Assembly: GCA_946886065.1 (NCBI GenBank)
Contig: CAMPHU010000089.1
Location: 1 to 17,220 of the forward strand
Reading direction: 5' to 3'
Source of the DNA: an uncultured Massilia sp.
Lineage (GTDB): Bacteria > Pseudomonadota > Gammaproteobacteria > Burkholderiales > Burkholderiaceae
Length of the DNA stretch: 17,220 nucleotides
In this document: positions 1 through 7,245 of the stretch, one piece after another
How the letters are laid out: each line of letters begins with the position of its first letter
Position numbering within the stretch: position 1 is the stretch's first letter
Program-made: the position numbers and the translations under genes
The notes under the pieces: generated by a model
Told to the model about the DNA's origin: nothing
The model's database searches: none
Seen by the model: the letters and a program-made list of their open reading frames with translations, nothing else

Positions 1-5
1 GCTGA

Positions 6-2024
6 CTACTTCGGCTGGCGATACCGCTGTTCACGGTACAGCAAGGACGGCAGCATCACGTGCGCCATCGCCTGTTCCACCTGCGCCTTGCCCGGCGTGC
101 CCGCATTGAAGTCCACCTTCCCGCTGGCTGCCTCGTACTTCGCCAGCAGCGGCGCCTGCCCCGGCCGCAGGATGGTCGCGTTCTCACCTTCCAGCCACGC
201 AAAGTAATCGTTGAACTGGATCAGCGCCCGCCCCGGCGTCGCATCGTCGCGCGCGAAGTCGCGGCCGATCATCGGATGATCGCTGGACACGCCCAGCAGC
301 GACAGCAGGGTCGGACCAAGATCCACCTGGCTGGCGATGGTTGGGATCCGCTTCGGCTGGATATCCGCCCCCAGGATCAGCCCCGGGATATGGAACTTCT
401 TGATCGGCACCAGGCTGTTGCCGTACACGCGGTTGTCGTGGTCGGCCACGATCAGGAACACCGTATCCTTCCAGTAGTCCTGACGCTTCGCTTCGCGGAT
501 GAATTTGCCCAGTGCGAAGTCGGCATACTTGACCGCGTTGTTGACGGTCTGCTTGCTGGAGTCGTGCAGGTCGATTTTCCCATCCGGGAATTCGAAGGGC
601 TCGTGGTTCGACGAGCTGAAGATCAGGCTGAAGAAAGGCTTGCCCTGCGCATGCAGGTGCTTGAGGCGTTCCAGCGACTTGTCGAACAAGTCCTCGTCCG
701 AGGCGCCCCAGCTGCCGACGAACTTCGGCTTCATCTGCGCCTGGTCCACCACGCTCTGGAAACCGTTCCCGGTGAAGAAGCTGCGCATGTTGTCGAAGTG
801 CGCCTCGCCGCCGTACACGAACTCGGTGTGGTAGCCCTGCTTGCCCAGGCCCGCGGCCAGGGTATAGAAATTCTGCTGCGCCAGCGAGAGCTTGACCACG
901 CTGCGCGCCGGGGTCGGCGGGAAGCCCGCGATCACGGCCTCGATGCCGCGCACCGAACGGGTGCCGGTGGCGTACAGCTGCTCGAACCACCAGCCTTCAC
1001 CCTTGAGCTTTTCGAGTTCCGGGGTCACCGGCAGGCCGCCCAGCGACTGCACGAAGGTCGCGCCCAGGCTTTCCTCGAGCACGATCACCAGGTTGAGCGG
1101 CCTCGCGCGCTGGACCGCGGCGGTCTGGCGGTGCAGGGTGGGCAGCTCGGCGTTCGGGAACTGGTGGTCCTTCAGCCAGGGCGCGGCCTTCACCTGCGCG
1201 AAGACCGTTTCGCGCGGCAGCTTGCCGTAGATCTCGGAGGATTTGGCTTCCTTGCCCATCGAATTGATCGCATCGAGCACCGACCAGGGTGAGTTCACGA
1301 TCAGGGAGTTGACCATCGCATCCTTGGTCAGCGCGAACAGCGCCGGGTTGGCCGGGCGGTGCGCGGTGGTCGAGCGGATCTGGAAGAACACCACCAGCAC
1401 GATCAGCGGCCAGGTCAGGAGCAGCTTCTTCGACGACCACGGCGCGGCGCCGCCGGATGCGGCCTTCAGCAGGCGCAACAGGCTCACGCCGAGGAAGACG
1501 GTTGCACCCATCCCCAGCAGCAGCGCGGTGCGGAAGCCGTTCCACAAGGTGGCGAACACCTCGTGCGGATGCGACAGGTATTCGATGAACAGCCGGTTCG
1601 GGCGCACGTCGTACTGCATGATGAACTGCGGCGTCGAGACTTCCATGAACACCACGAAGACCAGCCCGAAGGTCGTCCAGGCCACCGTGAAGATGCGCCA
1701 GGCGCGCCGCGTGGCGTGGTGGGCCAGCAGGGGCGCCAGCACCAGGGGCAGGACGAACAGGTAGCCGAGCAGGATCAGGTCCGCGCGCACGCCCTGGAGC
1801 AGCATGGCGCCGGCGATGCCGGTAGCCGCCACGCGCTCCGATTGCCAGATCATCAGCCCGATGCGCGACAGCGACAACAGCGCCAGCCCGATCAGGAGCA
1901 TCTGCACCAGGCCGACGTAGGGCCCGGCCCAGGACGTGAGGCGGGCCAGCCAGGCGGCGCTGGTCGCCAAGGGTTGCCGACGGAACGAAGGCCGGTTGAA
2001 GATGGCGTTGGGATCGATGCGCAT
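6..2024 (-). CDS. LTA synthase family (sulfatase-fold) membrane enzyme
   Basis: A 672-residue protein with about five N-terminal membrane segments (roughly residues 35-57, 78-100, 107-127, 163-187, 201-217) followed by an extracytoplasmic alkaline-phosphatase/sulfatase-fold domain from about residue 308. Motifs of the LtaS/OpgB class are visible: a metal-binding acidic pair in NLVIVLEES (E317/E318), the presumed catalytic threonine in TGTRS (T355), YGGEAHFDNM (404-413), SSNHEPF with H474, and ADHDNR with D528 and H529 near the C-terminal side. Family members transfer phosphoglycerol or phosphoethanolamine to envelope glycans or lipids. Gram-negatives lack lipoteichoic acid, so the acceptor here is unknown. 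The ATG is preceded by AGGGG six bases upstream, and the TAG stop lies at the window edge. It is the last visible gene of the four-gene unit, 23 bases after the preceding membrane protein gene. Family assignment is firm; substrate is not. Confidence 0.9.
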   Translation of the reverse strand: MRIDPNAIFNRPSFRRQPLATSAAWLARLTSWAGPYVGLVQMLLIGLALLSLSRIGLMIWQSERVAATGIAGAMLLQGVRADLILLGYLFVLPLVLAPLLAHHATRRAWRIFTVAWTTFGLVFVVFMEVSTPQFIMQYDVRPNRLFIEYLSHPHEVFATLWNGFRTALLLGMGATVFLGVSLLRLLKAASGGAAPWSSKKLLLTWPLIVLVVFFQIRSTTAHRPANPALFALTKDAMVNSLIVNSPWSVLDAINSMGKEAKSSEIYGKLPRETVFAQVKAAPWLKDHQFPNAELPTLHRQTAAVQRARPLNLVIVLEESLGATFVQSLGGLPVTPELEKLKGEGWWFEQLYATGTRSVRGIEAVIAGFPPTPARSVVKLSLAQQNFYTLAAGLGKQGYHTEFVYGGEAHFDNMRSFFTGNGFQSVVDQAQMKPKFVGSWGASDEDLFDKSLERLKHLHAQGKPFFSLIFSSSNHEPFEFPDGKIDLHDSSKQTVNNAVKYADFALGKFIREAKRQDYWKDTVFLIVADHDNRVYGNSLVPIKKFHIPGLILGADIQPKRIPTIASQVDLGPTLLSLLGVSSDHPMIGRDFARDDATPGRALIQFNDYFAWLEGENATILRPGQAPLLAKYEAASGKVDFNAGTPGKAQVEQAMAHVMLPSLLYREQRYRQPK

Positions 2025-2047
2025 GGGCTGCCCCTGGAGGTAAAAGT

Positions 2048-2881
2048 TTATGCGCCGGTGGCGCCGACGCCGGCGCTCAGCAGCCAGGCCACGAACAGCA
2101 GGAAGACCAGCATCATCGCGAACAGCGTACTCAGACGGCGGCCATCGTTGGCATTCTCGAACAGCGGCGCACGCCTGGTGGCGACGCCGACGAAATACGC
2201 GCCGAACACGGTCGCCAGGTAATGCACGGCGCCGAACATCTCGCCCAGTTCACCCTTGCGCGGATGGTCGATCAGCAGATGCGACAGGATCACCAGCACC
2301 AGGTAGGGGATCGAGGCGGCCAGCGGTGGCAGGTAGAGGCCGAAACGCTCGACGAAGTCGCGCACGGCCGGGCGCGAGCGCGCCAGCAGCGGCAGGATCA
2401 GGTTGTGGGTCAGGCCCACGATCACGATCAGCTTGAGGATGACGTTCTTGTGCAGGCTGCCGCTGCCCACGGCCAGGTTGTGCAGGTTGGTCTCGGCCTG
2501 GCGGTTATTCTGCAGGAAGAAGTCCGGCGACTGCACCTGCAGCACGCGCTGGAACCAGCTGATTTCCTCGATGGCGGCAAGCGCCACCACCACGCTCAGG
2601 CCGCCCAGGGCCAGGAGCTCGAGGCGGCCGGCGCCGGGCTGGCGCGCGCGTTCGATGGTGGCGAAGGCCAGCAGGCCGGCGATGACGGTAAAGCAGAGGA
2701 ACTGCATCCACTCGACGATGCCGTCCTCGCCCAGCAGGCGCCACAGCTGCTTCGGGTCCGGCCCGGACCAGGCGATCGCCAGGCCGAGGACGAACACATT
2801 GACGGCGATCCCCGTGGCGATGGCCGGATGGGTGAGCCAATTTTTCCTGGTGACTGTTGATGTTACTGCTGAGGTGACCAC
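2048..2881 (-). CDS. uncharacterised multi-pass membrane protein with EEISW and NLHNL motifs
   Basis: A 277-residue integral membrane protein with about seven hydrophobic segments. I chose the GTG at 2881-2879. It lies one base beyond the upstream gene's TGA, and an AAGGAG ribosome site (2894-2889) inside that gene's last codons is spaced seven bases from it. A longer reading from 3070 would run through the upstream gene and begins with unlikely Arg/Ala/Pro-rich sequence. Striking conserved-looking features are an in-membrane EEISWFQR (105-112), a polar QNNRQAETNLHNL stretch (124-136) and a KGELGEMFG segment (209-217). I have seen the EEISW...NLHNL combination in other uncharacterised bacterial membrane proteins but know no function. 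Paired acidic residues in a membrane segment could be catalytic or transport residues, which is inference. Translation is probably coupled to the gene before it. Confidence 0.8.
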   Translation of the reverse strand: MVTSAVTSTVTRKNWLTHPAIATGIAVNVFVLGLAIAWSGPDPKQLWRLLGEDGIVEWMQFLCFTVIAGLLAFATIERARQPGAGRLELLALGGLSVVVALAAIEEISWFQRVLQVQSPDFFLQNNRQAETNLHNLAVGSGSLHKNVILKLIVIVGLTHNLILPLLARSRPAVRDFVERFGLYLPPLAASIPYLVLVILSHLLIDHPRKGELGEMFGAVHYLATVFGAYFVGVATRRAPLFENANDGRRLSTLFAMMLVFLLFVAWLLSAGVGATGA

Positions 2882-2882
2882 T

Positions 2883-3602
2883 TCAGTGCTCCTTGTTCGG
2901 TGAATAGGTGTCGATGCCGGCCGTGCCCAGGGCCGGCAGGTCGGCGGCCAGGCCGGGGGGCGGCTCGCGTTGGGTGTCGCCGGCGAGCGGGCGGCGGCGC
3001 AGGCGGCGCAGGCCGTTGGCGGCGAGGGCAGCCACGGCCCAGCCCCACAGCAGCGGGTCGATGACCGCATCCCAGATGTTCCCGGTCGGCAGGCGCAGCA
3101 GCGAGAACAGCAGGAAGGCGCCCAGCAGCGGCAGCGCCTGGCGCCGGTTGCGGCCGCGCACGATGGCGGCGGCGCAGGCGATGGTCGCCAGCACCGCCAG
3201 GATGGGCACGCCGGCGGCGGAGAAGCCCGCGTAATAATACCCCTGCGAGATCAGGCCGAAGGCATCCAGGTAGAGCGCGGTGCCGGCGATCGCCAGCGGG
3301 ACCGCCAGGCCGGCGGGCAGGACGCACACGGTGAGCACGCCGCGGCGGCGGTCCAGCAGCTTGAGCAGGCAGCAGGCAGTCAGCAGGCCGCTCGGGTACT
3401 GGAAGGCCAGGCCCAGGGTCCACGCCGGCGAGGCCTGGCCCGGCAGTACCGCAAGCAGGGCCATGATGCCGAGCGCCGCCAGCGGCAGGCTTCGGCTGCG
3501 GCGCCATGATCCCGGCGCCAGGGCGACCACTACGGTGGCGAGCACGATGGCCCAGGCCAGCCGTCCGTAGATCATCTGCCAGGTCAGGTCGGGCAAGCTC
3601 AT
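2883..3602 (-). CDS. uncharacterised multi-pass inner-membrane protein
   Basis: A 239-residue, strongly hydrophobic protein with about six or seven predicted membrane segments (near 12-29, 38-55, 66-82, 90-110, 125-149, 155-171, 176-197), followed by a basic RRLRRR stretch and a roughly 35-residue hydrophilic, probably cytoplasmic tail. A polar GYYYAGFSAAG segment (121-131) and LRLPTGNIWD (169-178) are the most distinctive sequences. I do not recognise the family. Its ATG overlaps the upstream gene's stop codon by one base (TGATG), and its last codons carry the ribosome site for the following gene. It is therefore wedged between a sialidase-like protein and another membrane protein in one transcription unit. 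A role as a flippase, transporter or membrane partner for the neighbours is conceivable but not supported by any motif I can name. Confidence 0.78.
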   Translation of the reverse strand: MSLPDLTWQMIYGRLAWAIVLATVVVALAPGSWRRSRSLPLAALGIMALLAVLPGQASPAWTLGLAFQYPSGLLTACCLLKLLDRRRGVLTVCVLPAGLAVPLAIAGTALYLDAFGLISQGYYYAGFSAAGVPILAVLATIACAAAIVRGRNRRQALPLLGAFLLFSLLRLPTGNIWDAVIDPLLWGWAVAALAANGLRRLRRRPLAGDTQREPPPGLAADLPALGTAGIDTYSPNKEH

Positions 3603-4765
3603 CAGAGTGTGTCTCCAAGCGTGATGCGGTAGCGGTGGTGGGCGATCGACTGGCGCTGGTGGGTGTAGGTGACGTGCAGCTCGGCGCCGACCTGCTGCAT
3701 GGTCGGGTAGGAGAATTCATCGCCCGCCGGGCCGCGCGCGACATCGGCGACGGTGCGCCAGGTCTGGCTGTCGTCCGAGATCGACAGGCGCAAGGTGCTG
3801 CGTGCCGAGCCGCCCGCTTCGACCGGGTTGTGCAGCATCAGGAACTGCCCGCTGCTCAGGCGGATCACCGCCAGCGAGGTATCGTGGTTTGCCATGTCCA
3901 GCGCCGGCTGGTCTTCCCAGCTGTTGCCGCCGTCGCGGCTGGTCACGTGCTGGACACGCTGCTCGTCGCTGGCGTCGCGCATCCAGGCGCGCACCTCGGT
4001 GCCCGAGACCGGCGCGATGGCCGGCTGAAGGGTGCTGGTGCGCTCGCCGATGCGGCCCAGCCAGGCCGGGTCGCCTTTGGCGTCGAAGGCCATCAGCATC
4101 GGGTACTTGAGGCCGATCTCGAAATAGACGGGCAGCCACCAGCCGCCGTCGGCGGTGCCGACCGGATTGGTGCGCACCAGCACGCTGGTATTGAACAGGG
4201 GCGACATCGGCAGCACGCGCTTGACCTCGAAGCTGGCGCCGTGGTCGCTCGAGACCATGTGCGCCACGCGCGAGGCGGCCCAGCCGCCCAGGCCGGTGGC
4301 GACCACGTATAAATGGATACGGCTGTCGCGGTCGGTCCAGGCGACCGGGTTGCCGATGCGGCGCACGCCAAAACCGAGGGCGCGGCCGAGCGAGGCGCGG
4401 CTGGCGACTTCCCAGGCCTGGCTCCAGGCGCCGTTGTGCCAGCGCGAGGCATAGACCTTGACGTCCGGGCCGCTTTCGCGGCTGCCGGCCCACCAGAAGG
4501 CGAGCATGCGGTCGCCGGGCAAGGTGGCCAGGGCGCTGGCGTGGGCGGAGGGGACGCCCTGCGGCATCGGGATCCGGGAGCGCGAGAGCTCGGTCAGCGT
4601 CAGCCGGCCGGATGACACGGGCTTGGAGACGGCCGGGACGGTGGTGGAGCGCGTGTGGTGGGCCCAGCGGAGCGCTTCGGCGCCGGCGACCACCAGGACG
4701 GCCAGGGCGCAGGCTAATACGGTCCAGTTGTAACGGCGCGAGGGCGGGTTCTGGTGACGCTCCAT
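3602..4765 (-). CDS. membrane-anchored sialidase-like BNR-repeat protein
   Basis: A 387-residue protein with a short basic N-terminus, one membrane anchor (about 14-33) and a periplasm-facing beta-propeller. Asp-box-like repeats are visible at SSDHGASFE (172-180), SRDGGNSWE (276-284) and SISDDSQTW (328-336). The stretch VPSAHASALA (71-80) followed by MLAFWWAGSRE, and the C-terminal FSYPTMQQVG...VTYTHQR pattern, are typical of the BNR_2 family (predicted neuraminidase, COG4692 type). Family members are annotated as exo-alpha-sialidases, but many are unlikely to act on sialic acid. I cannot confirm the full arginine triad, so the substrate is open. The start is well bounded: an in-frame TGA lies 17 codons upstream with no other start between, and GGAAGAG sits just before the ATG. 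It is the first gene of the four-gene minus-strand unit. Confidence 0.85.
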   Translation of the reverse strand: MERHQNPPSRRYNWTVLACALAVLVVAGAEALRWAHHTRSTTVPAVSKPVSSGRLTLTELSRSRIPMPQGVPSAHASALATLPGDRMLAFWWAGSRESGPDVKVYASRWHNGAWSQAWEVASRASLGRALGFGVRRIGNPVAWTDRDSRIHLYVVATGLGGWAASRVAHMVSSDHGASFEVKRVLPMSPLFNTSVLVRTNPVGTADGGWWLPVYFEIGLKYPMLMAFDAKGDPAWLGRIGERTSTLQPAIAPVSGTEVRAWMRDASDEQRVQHVTSRDGGNSWEDQPALDMANHDTSLAVIRLSSGQFLMLHNPVEAGGSARSTLRLSISDDSQTWRTVADVARGPAGDEFSYPTMQQVGAELHVTYTHQRQSIAHHRYRITLGDTL

Positions 4766-4913
4766 ACTCTTCCAGTAGCGGAAACCTCCCGGTAGGGCAG
4801 GATTTCCGGACGTTCACATGACCGGCGCCGCCTCACGGCAACACTGTGCGGGCCGATTCGCAGGCGCTGCGGGACGGGGTGGCCGGCCGCTGAGTGCCCT
4901 CGAAAAAACCGCT

Positions 4914-4943
4914 ATCCTACAGGAAATTGGTAGCGCTGAACAA
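4914..4943 (-). promoter_or_regulatory. weak candidate promoter for the sialidase-like operon
   Basis: On the minus strand a TAGGAT -10-like hexamer (4919-4914) is preceded, after an 18-base spacer, by TTGTTC (4943-4938). Each hexamer matches the sigma70 consensus only partly (four and three of six). It is the best-placed candidate in the 287-base divergent gap and would leave a leader of about 140 bases. The rest of the gap (4766-5052) holds no convincing ORF or strong hairpin. Confidence 0.22.
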
Positions 4944-5018
4944 CGCTGGGCATGGAAAAAACGGGGTGGAACAGGCCATGTCGGCATGCACGCGACAGGC
5001 TGTGTCCGCCGTGTAGCG

Positions 5019-5024
5019 TATACT
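5019..5024 (+). promoter_or_regulatory. candidate -10 element for the MBL lipoprotein gene
   Basis: TATACT matches the sigma70 -10 consensus at five of six positions and lies 28 bases before the chosen ATG at 5053. Transcription would start near 5031, downstream of the alternative GTG at 5026, which supports the ATG as the true start. No good -35 hexamer is visible at the usual distance, so an activator may be needed or the element may be fortuitous. Confidence 0.33.
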
Positions 5025-5052
5025 CGTGCTTTTTTACCAATACTTGCCGCCC

Positions 5053-6135
5053 ATGCGCACCTTCTTGCTTGTGCCGGTATGCGTTGGCGCTCTTCTCGCC
5101 GGCGGTTGTGCGAACGTCAATCCCTACTATGACGACGCCAGGCCCCACCACCGGCGCGAGGGCTTCGTCAACAACTATCCGTCGAACCCGGCCTACCGCC
5201 GGCCGCAGACCGGTTTCATCGAGGGCTGGGCGGCGCGGCTGAAAAACTGGTCCTCGGACGGGTCGGAACGCCTGCCGCTGGCGCCCATTCCCACGGTCGC
5301 ACCGGACCTGGGCTTCATCCACGCCAATACGGCGGAGCCGGCCCTGACCTGGATCGGGCATGCCAGCTTCCTGTTCCAGACCGGCAGCGGCCTGAATATC
5401 CTGACCGACCCGGTGTTCGAGGAACGCGCCTCGCCGCTGTCCTTCGCCGGGCCGAAGCGGCACCAGCCGCCCGGCCTGGCGCTCGGCGAACTGCCGCGCA
5501 TCGACGCGGTCCTGATCAGCCATTCGCACTACGACCACCTGTCGCGGGACTCGCTGCGCGCGCTGTACCGGCAGAAGGGCGGGGCGCCGCTGCTGGTGGC
5601 GCCGCTGGGCGTGGACGTGTGGCTGGAAGAGAACGTGACGGACGGCGACCGCTCGCGCATCGTCCGTCTCGACTGGTGGGACAAGACCAGCCTGCGCGGG
5701 CACGAGATCCAGCTGCTGCCGGTGATGCACTGGTCGGCGCGCACGCCCTGGGACCGCAATGCCACGCTGTGGGGCGCCTACGCGGTCACGCGCCCGGGCT
5801 TTTCCTTCTTTTTCTCGGGTGACCTGGGCTATTCGCGCGACATCCAGGACATCGCCGCCCGTTTCGAGGGCTTCGACCTGGCGGCGATCGGCATCGGCGC
5901 CTACCAGCCGGTGTGGTACCGCAATTCCCATGTCAGCCCGGACGAGGCGGTGCGCATCCACCGCGAGCTGCGGGTGCGGCGCAGTGTCGGCATGCACTGG
6001 GGGACCTTCCCGATGGGCCAGGAACGTCTCGACCAGGCGCCGCGCGACCTCGCGAGCGCACGCCGCGCGCAGGGCGTGGCCGACGATGCCTTTTTCGTGA
6101 TGAAGATCGGCGAGACCTACCGGCCCCGGCGCTAG
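5053..6135 (+). CDS. MBL-fold metallo-hydrolase, lipoprotein (NAPE-PLD/UlaG-like)
   Basis: A 360-residue protein of the metallo-beta-lactamase superfamily. The N-terminus is a lipoprotein signal: MRTFLL, a hydrophobic core, then LLAGGC with the lipidated cysteine at residue 19. Metal ligands are all visible: HSHYDH (H157, H159, D161, H162), H226 in LLPVMHW, D257 in FFFSGDLGY and H315 in GMHWGTF. The GHAS (102-105) and ILTDPVF (115-122) motifs place it in the PF12706 branch that includes NAPE-hydrolysing phospholipase D, UlaG-type lactonases and RomA-like proteins. A phosphodiesterase or lactonase activity at the envelope is likely; the substrate is unknown. An upstream GTG (5026) would add nine residues and disturb the signal, so ATG was preferred, although no clear ribosome site precedes it. 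The gene ends convergently with the metallophosphoesterase gene. Confidence 0.9.
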   Translation: MRTFLLVPVCVGALLAGGCANVNPYYDDARPHHRREGFVNNYPSNPAYRRPQTGFIEGWAARLKNWSSDGSERLPLAPIPTVAPDLGFIHANTAEPALTWIGHASFLFQTGSGLNILTDPVFEERASPLSFAGPKRHQPPGLALGELPRIDAVLISHSHYDHLSRDSLRALYRQKGGAPLLVAPLGVDVWLEENVTDGDRSRIVRLDWWDKTSLRGHEIQLLPVMHWSARTPWDRNATLWGAYAVTRPGFSFFFSGDLGYSRDIQDIAARFEGFDLAAIGIGAYQPVWYRNSHVSPDEAVRIHRELRVRRSVGMHWGTFPMGQERLDQAPRDLASARRAQGVADDAFFVMKIGETYRPRR

Positions 6136-7241
6136 CGCGGGGCGCGCAGTGTGATCCTGAGCATTTCGCCCGGCCGCCAGAGGCGCATGCGCGGGCCCCA
6201 GCTGCCGGCGCCGCGGCTGATGATCAGCTGAAGGTCCTGGATGCGGTGGGCGCCGGCCACCTGCGGAAAGCGCCGCGCCACCGCGTAGTTGAAGGGCCAG
6301 ATCTGGCCGCCGTGGGTATGCCCGGACAGCATCAGGCCGATGCCGCGTTCGGCGGCGCGCGCGATCACCGGCGCAGCCGGGATATGGGCCATCAGGATCG
6401 TGGCCCCTGCCGCCGATGCGGGAAAGAGCTGGTCCAGGCCCGACAGGACATCGCCGCCGCCGCGCATGCGGCTGCCGATGTCGTCGATCCCGGCCAGGCG
6501 CAGGCCGGGCAGCAGTTCGACCTGCCGGTCGCGCAGCCAGCGCACGCCGCCCGCCTCGAACTCGGCGATGGTGCCGGCGGCGTCGCCGTAGTATTCGTGG
6601 TTGCCGGTGACGGCCCACACGCCGCGCGGGGCGCGGATGGCGTGCAGCACGGCGGCCAGGCGCGGATCGGCGGCAGGCTCGTCCTCGACCTGGTCGCCCA
6701 GCAGCAGGACGGCGGCCGGGTTCTGGGCATTGATGCGTTCCACCACCCGTTCCATCCATGCCGCGCGGCGCTGGGCGCCCAGGTGGATGTCGCTGAGCGC
6801 GACCAGCACGGTGCCGTCGAGCTCCTGCGGCAGGCCAGGCAAGACCACTTCGTGTTCGACCACCACCGGGGTACGCACCCCCTGGTAGACGGCGAAGGCG
6901 CTCACCAGCACGCCGGCGATGGCGGCGCCGGCGGTCAGCTTGCGGTTGTGGGGCCGCCACCAGTAGCCGAAGCCGGTGGCGATATCCGCGATCAGCAGGC
7001 AGACCGACATCACGAACAGGATGCCGAGCCAGGTCATGGCGAACTGGCCGGGCCACCAGCGCCAGTCCAATGCCTCGTCGCCCAGGTGGACGCCGCCCAG
7101 GTACACCAGCCAGACGAGGAACCCGCCCAGCGCCCAGGCGCCCGGCTTGAAGCGGGTGCGGATGGCGTCGATGCGGTACAGGCGCGCGAGCACGTACAGG
7201 TGCATCAGCGAGCCGGCAACGTTCAGGACAATGTTGAACAT
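6132..7241 (-). CDS. membrane-anchored calcineurin-like metallophosphoesterase (YkuE/YaeI type)
   Basis: A 369-residue protein with about four N-terminal membrane segments (within residues 1-120) and a C-terminal metallophosphoesterase domain. The five dimetal motifs are in order: SDIHLG (D151, H153), LGDQVED (D183), GNHEYYG (N214, H215), AHIP (H286) and SGHTHGGQ (H308, H310). YkuE/YaeI relatives are membrane-associated metal-dependent phosphoesterases; the best-studied act on lipid headgroups, for example UDP-diacylglucosamine, but the substrate here cannot be read from sequence. The start lies four bases after the recJ stop, so it is very likely co-transcribed with recJ. Its TAG stop is the complement of the TAG of the convergent MBL gene: both use the same CTAG. 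Confidence 0.92.
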   Translation of the reverse strand: MFNIVLNVAGSLMHLYVLARLYRIDAIRTRFKPGAWALGGFLVWLVYLGGVHLGDEALDWRWWPGQFAMTWLGILFVMSVCLLIADIATGFGYWWRPHNRKLTAGAAIAGVLVSAFAVYQGVRTPVVVEHEVVLPGLPQELDGTVLVALSDIHLGAQRRAAWMERVVERINAQNPAAVLLLGDQVEDEPAADPRLAAVLHAIRAPRGVWAVTGNHEYYGDAAGTIAEFEAGGVRWLRDRQVELLPGLRLAGIDDIGSRMRGGGDVLSGLDQLFPASAAGATILMAHIPAAPVIARAAERGIGLMLSGHTHGGQIWPFNYAVARRFPQVAGAHRIQDLQLIISRGAGSWGPRMRLWRPGEMLRITLRAPR

Positions 7242-7245
7242 CCGC

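Noticed and set aside
60..1292. 410-codon plus-strand open frame opposite the LTA-synthase-like gene
   Set aside because: Shadow frame with no domain; the minus strand carries all five sulfatase-fold motifs.
2550..2570. CPBP (Abi) protease motif EExxxR in the EEISW protein
   Set aside because: The arginine is at the wrong spacing (EEISWFQR) and the following FxxxH and HxxxN/D motifs of CPBP proteases are not visible.
2882..3070. Upstream extension of the EEISW membrane protein to 3070
   Set aside because: It lies entirely within the preceding gene and yields an Arg/Ala/Pro/Cys-rich segment unlike a signal or membrane region; GTG 2881 has a well-spaced AAGGAG.
4818..5132. 104-codon plus-strand open frame in the divergent gap
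   Set aside because: No ribosome site, Arg/Cys-rich translation without motifs, and it runs into the MBL gene in the wrong frame.
4912..7056. 714-codon minus-strand open frame spanning the MBL gene and part of the phosphoesterase gene
   Set aside because: Its sequence is Arg/Gly/Pro-rich with no recognisable domain and it runs antisense to a gene with a complete metal site; it is a GC-rich shadow frame.
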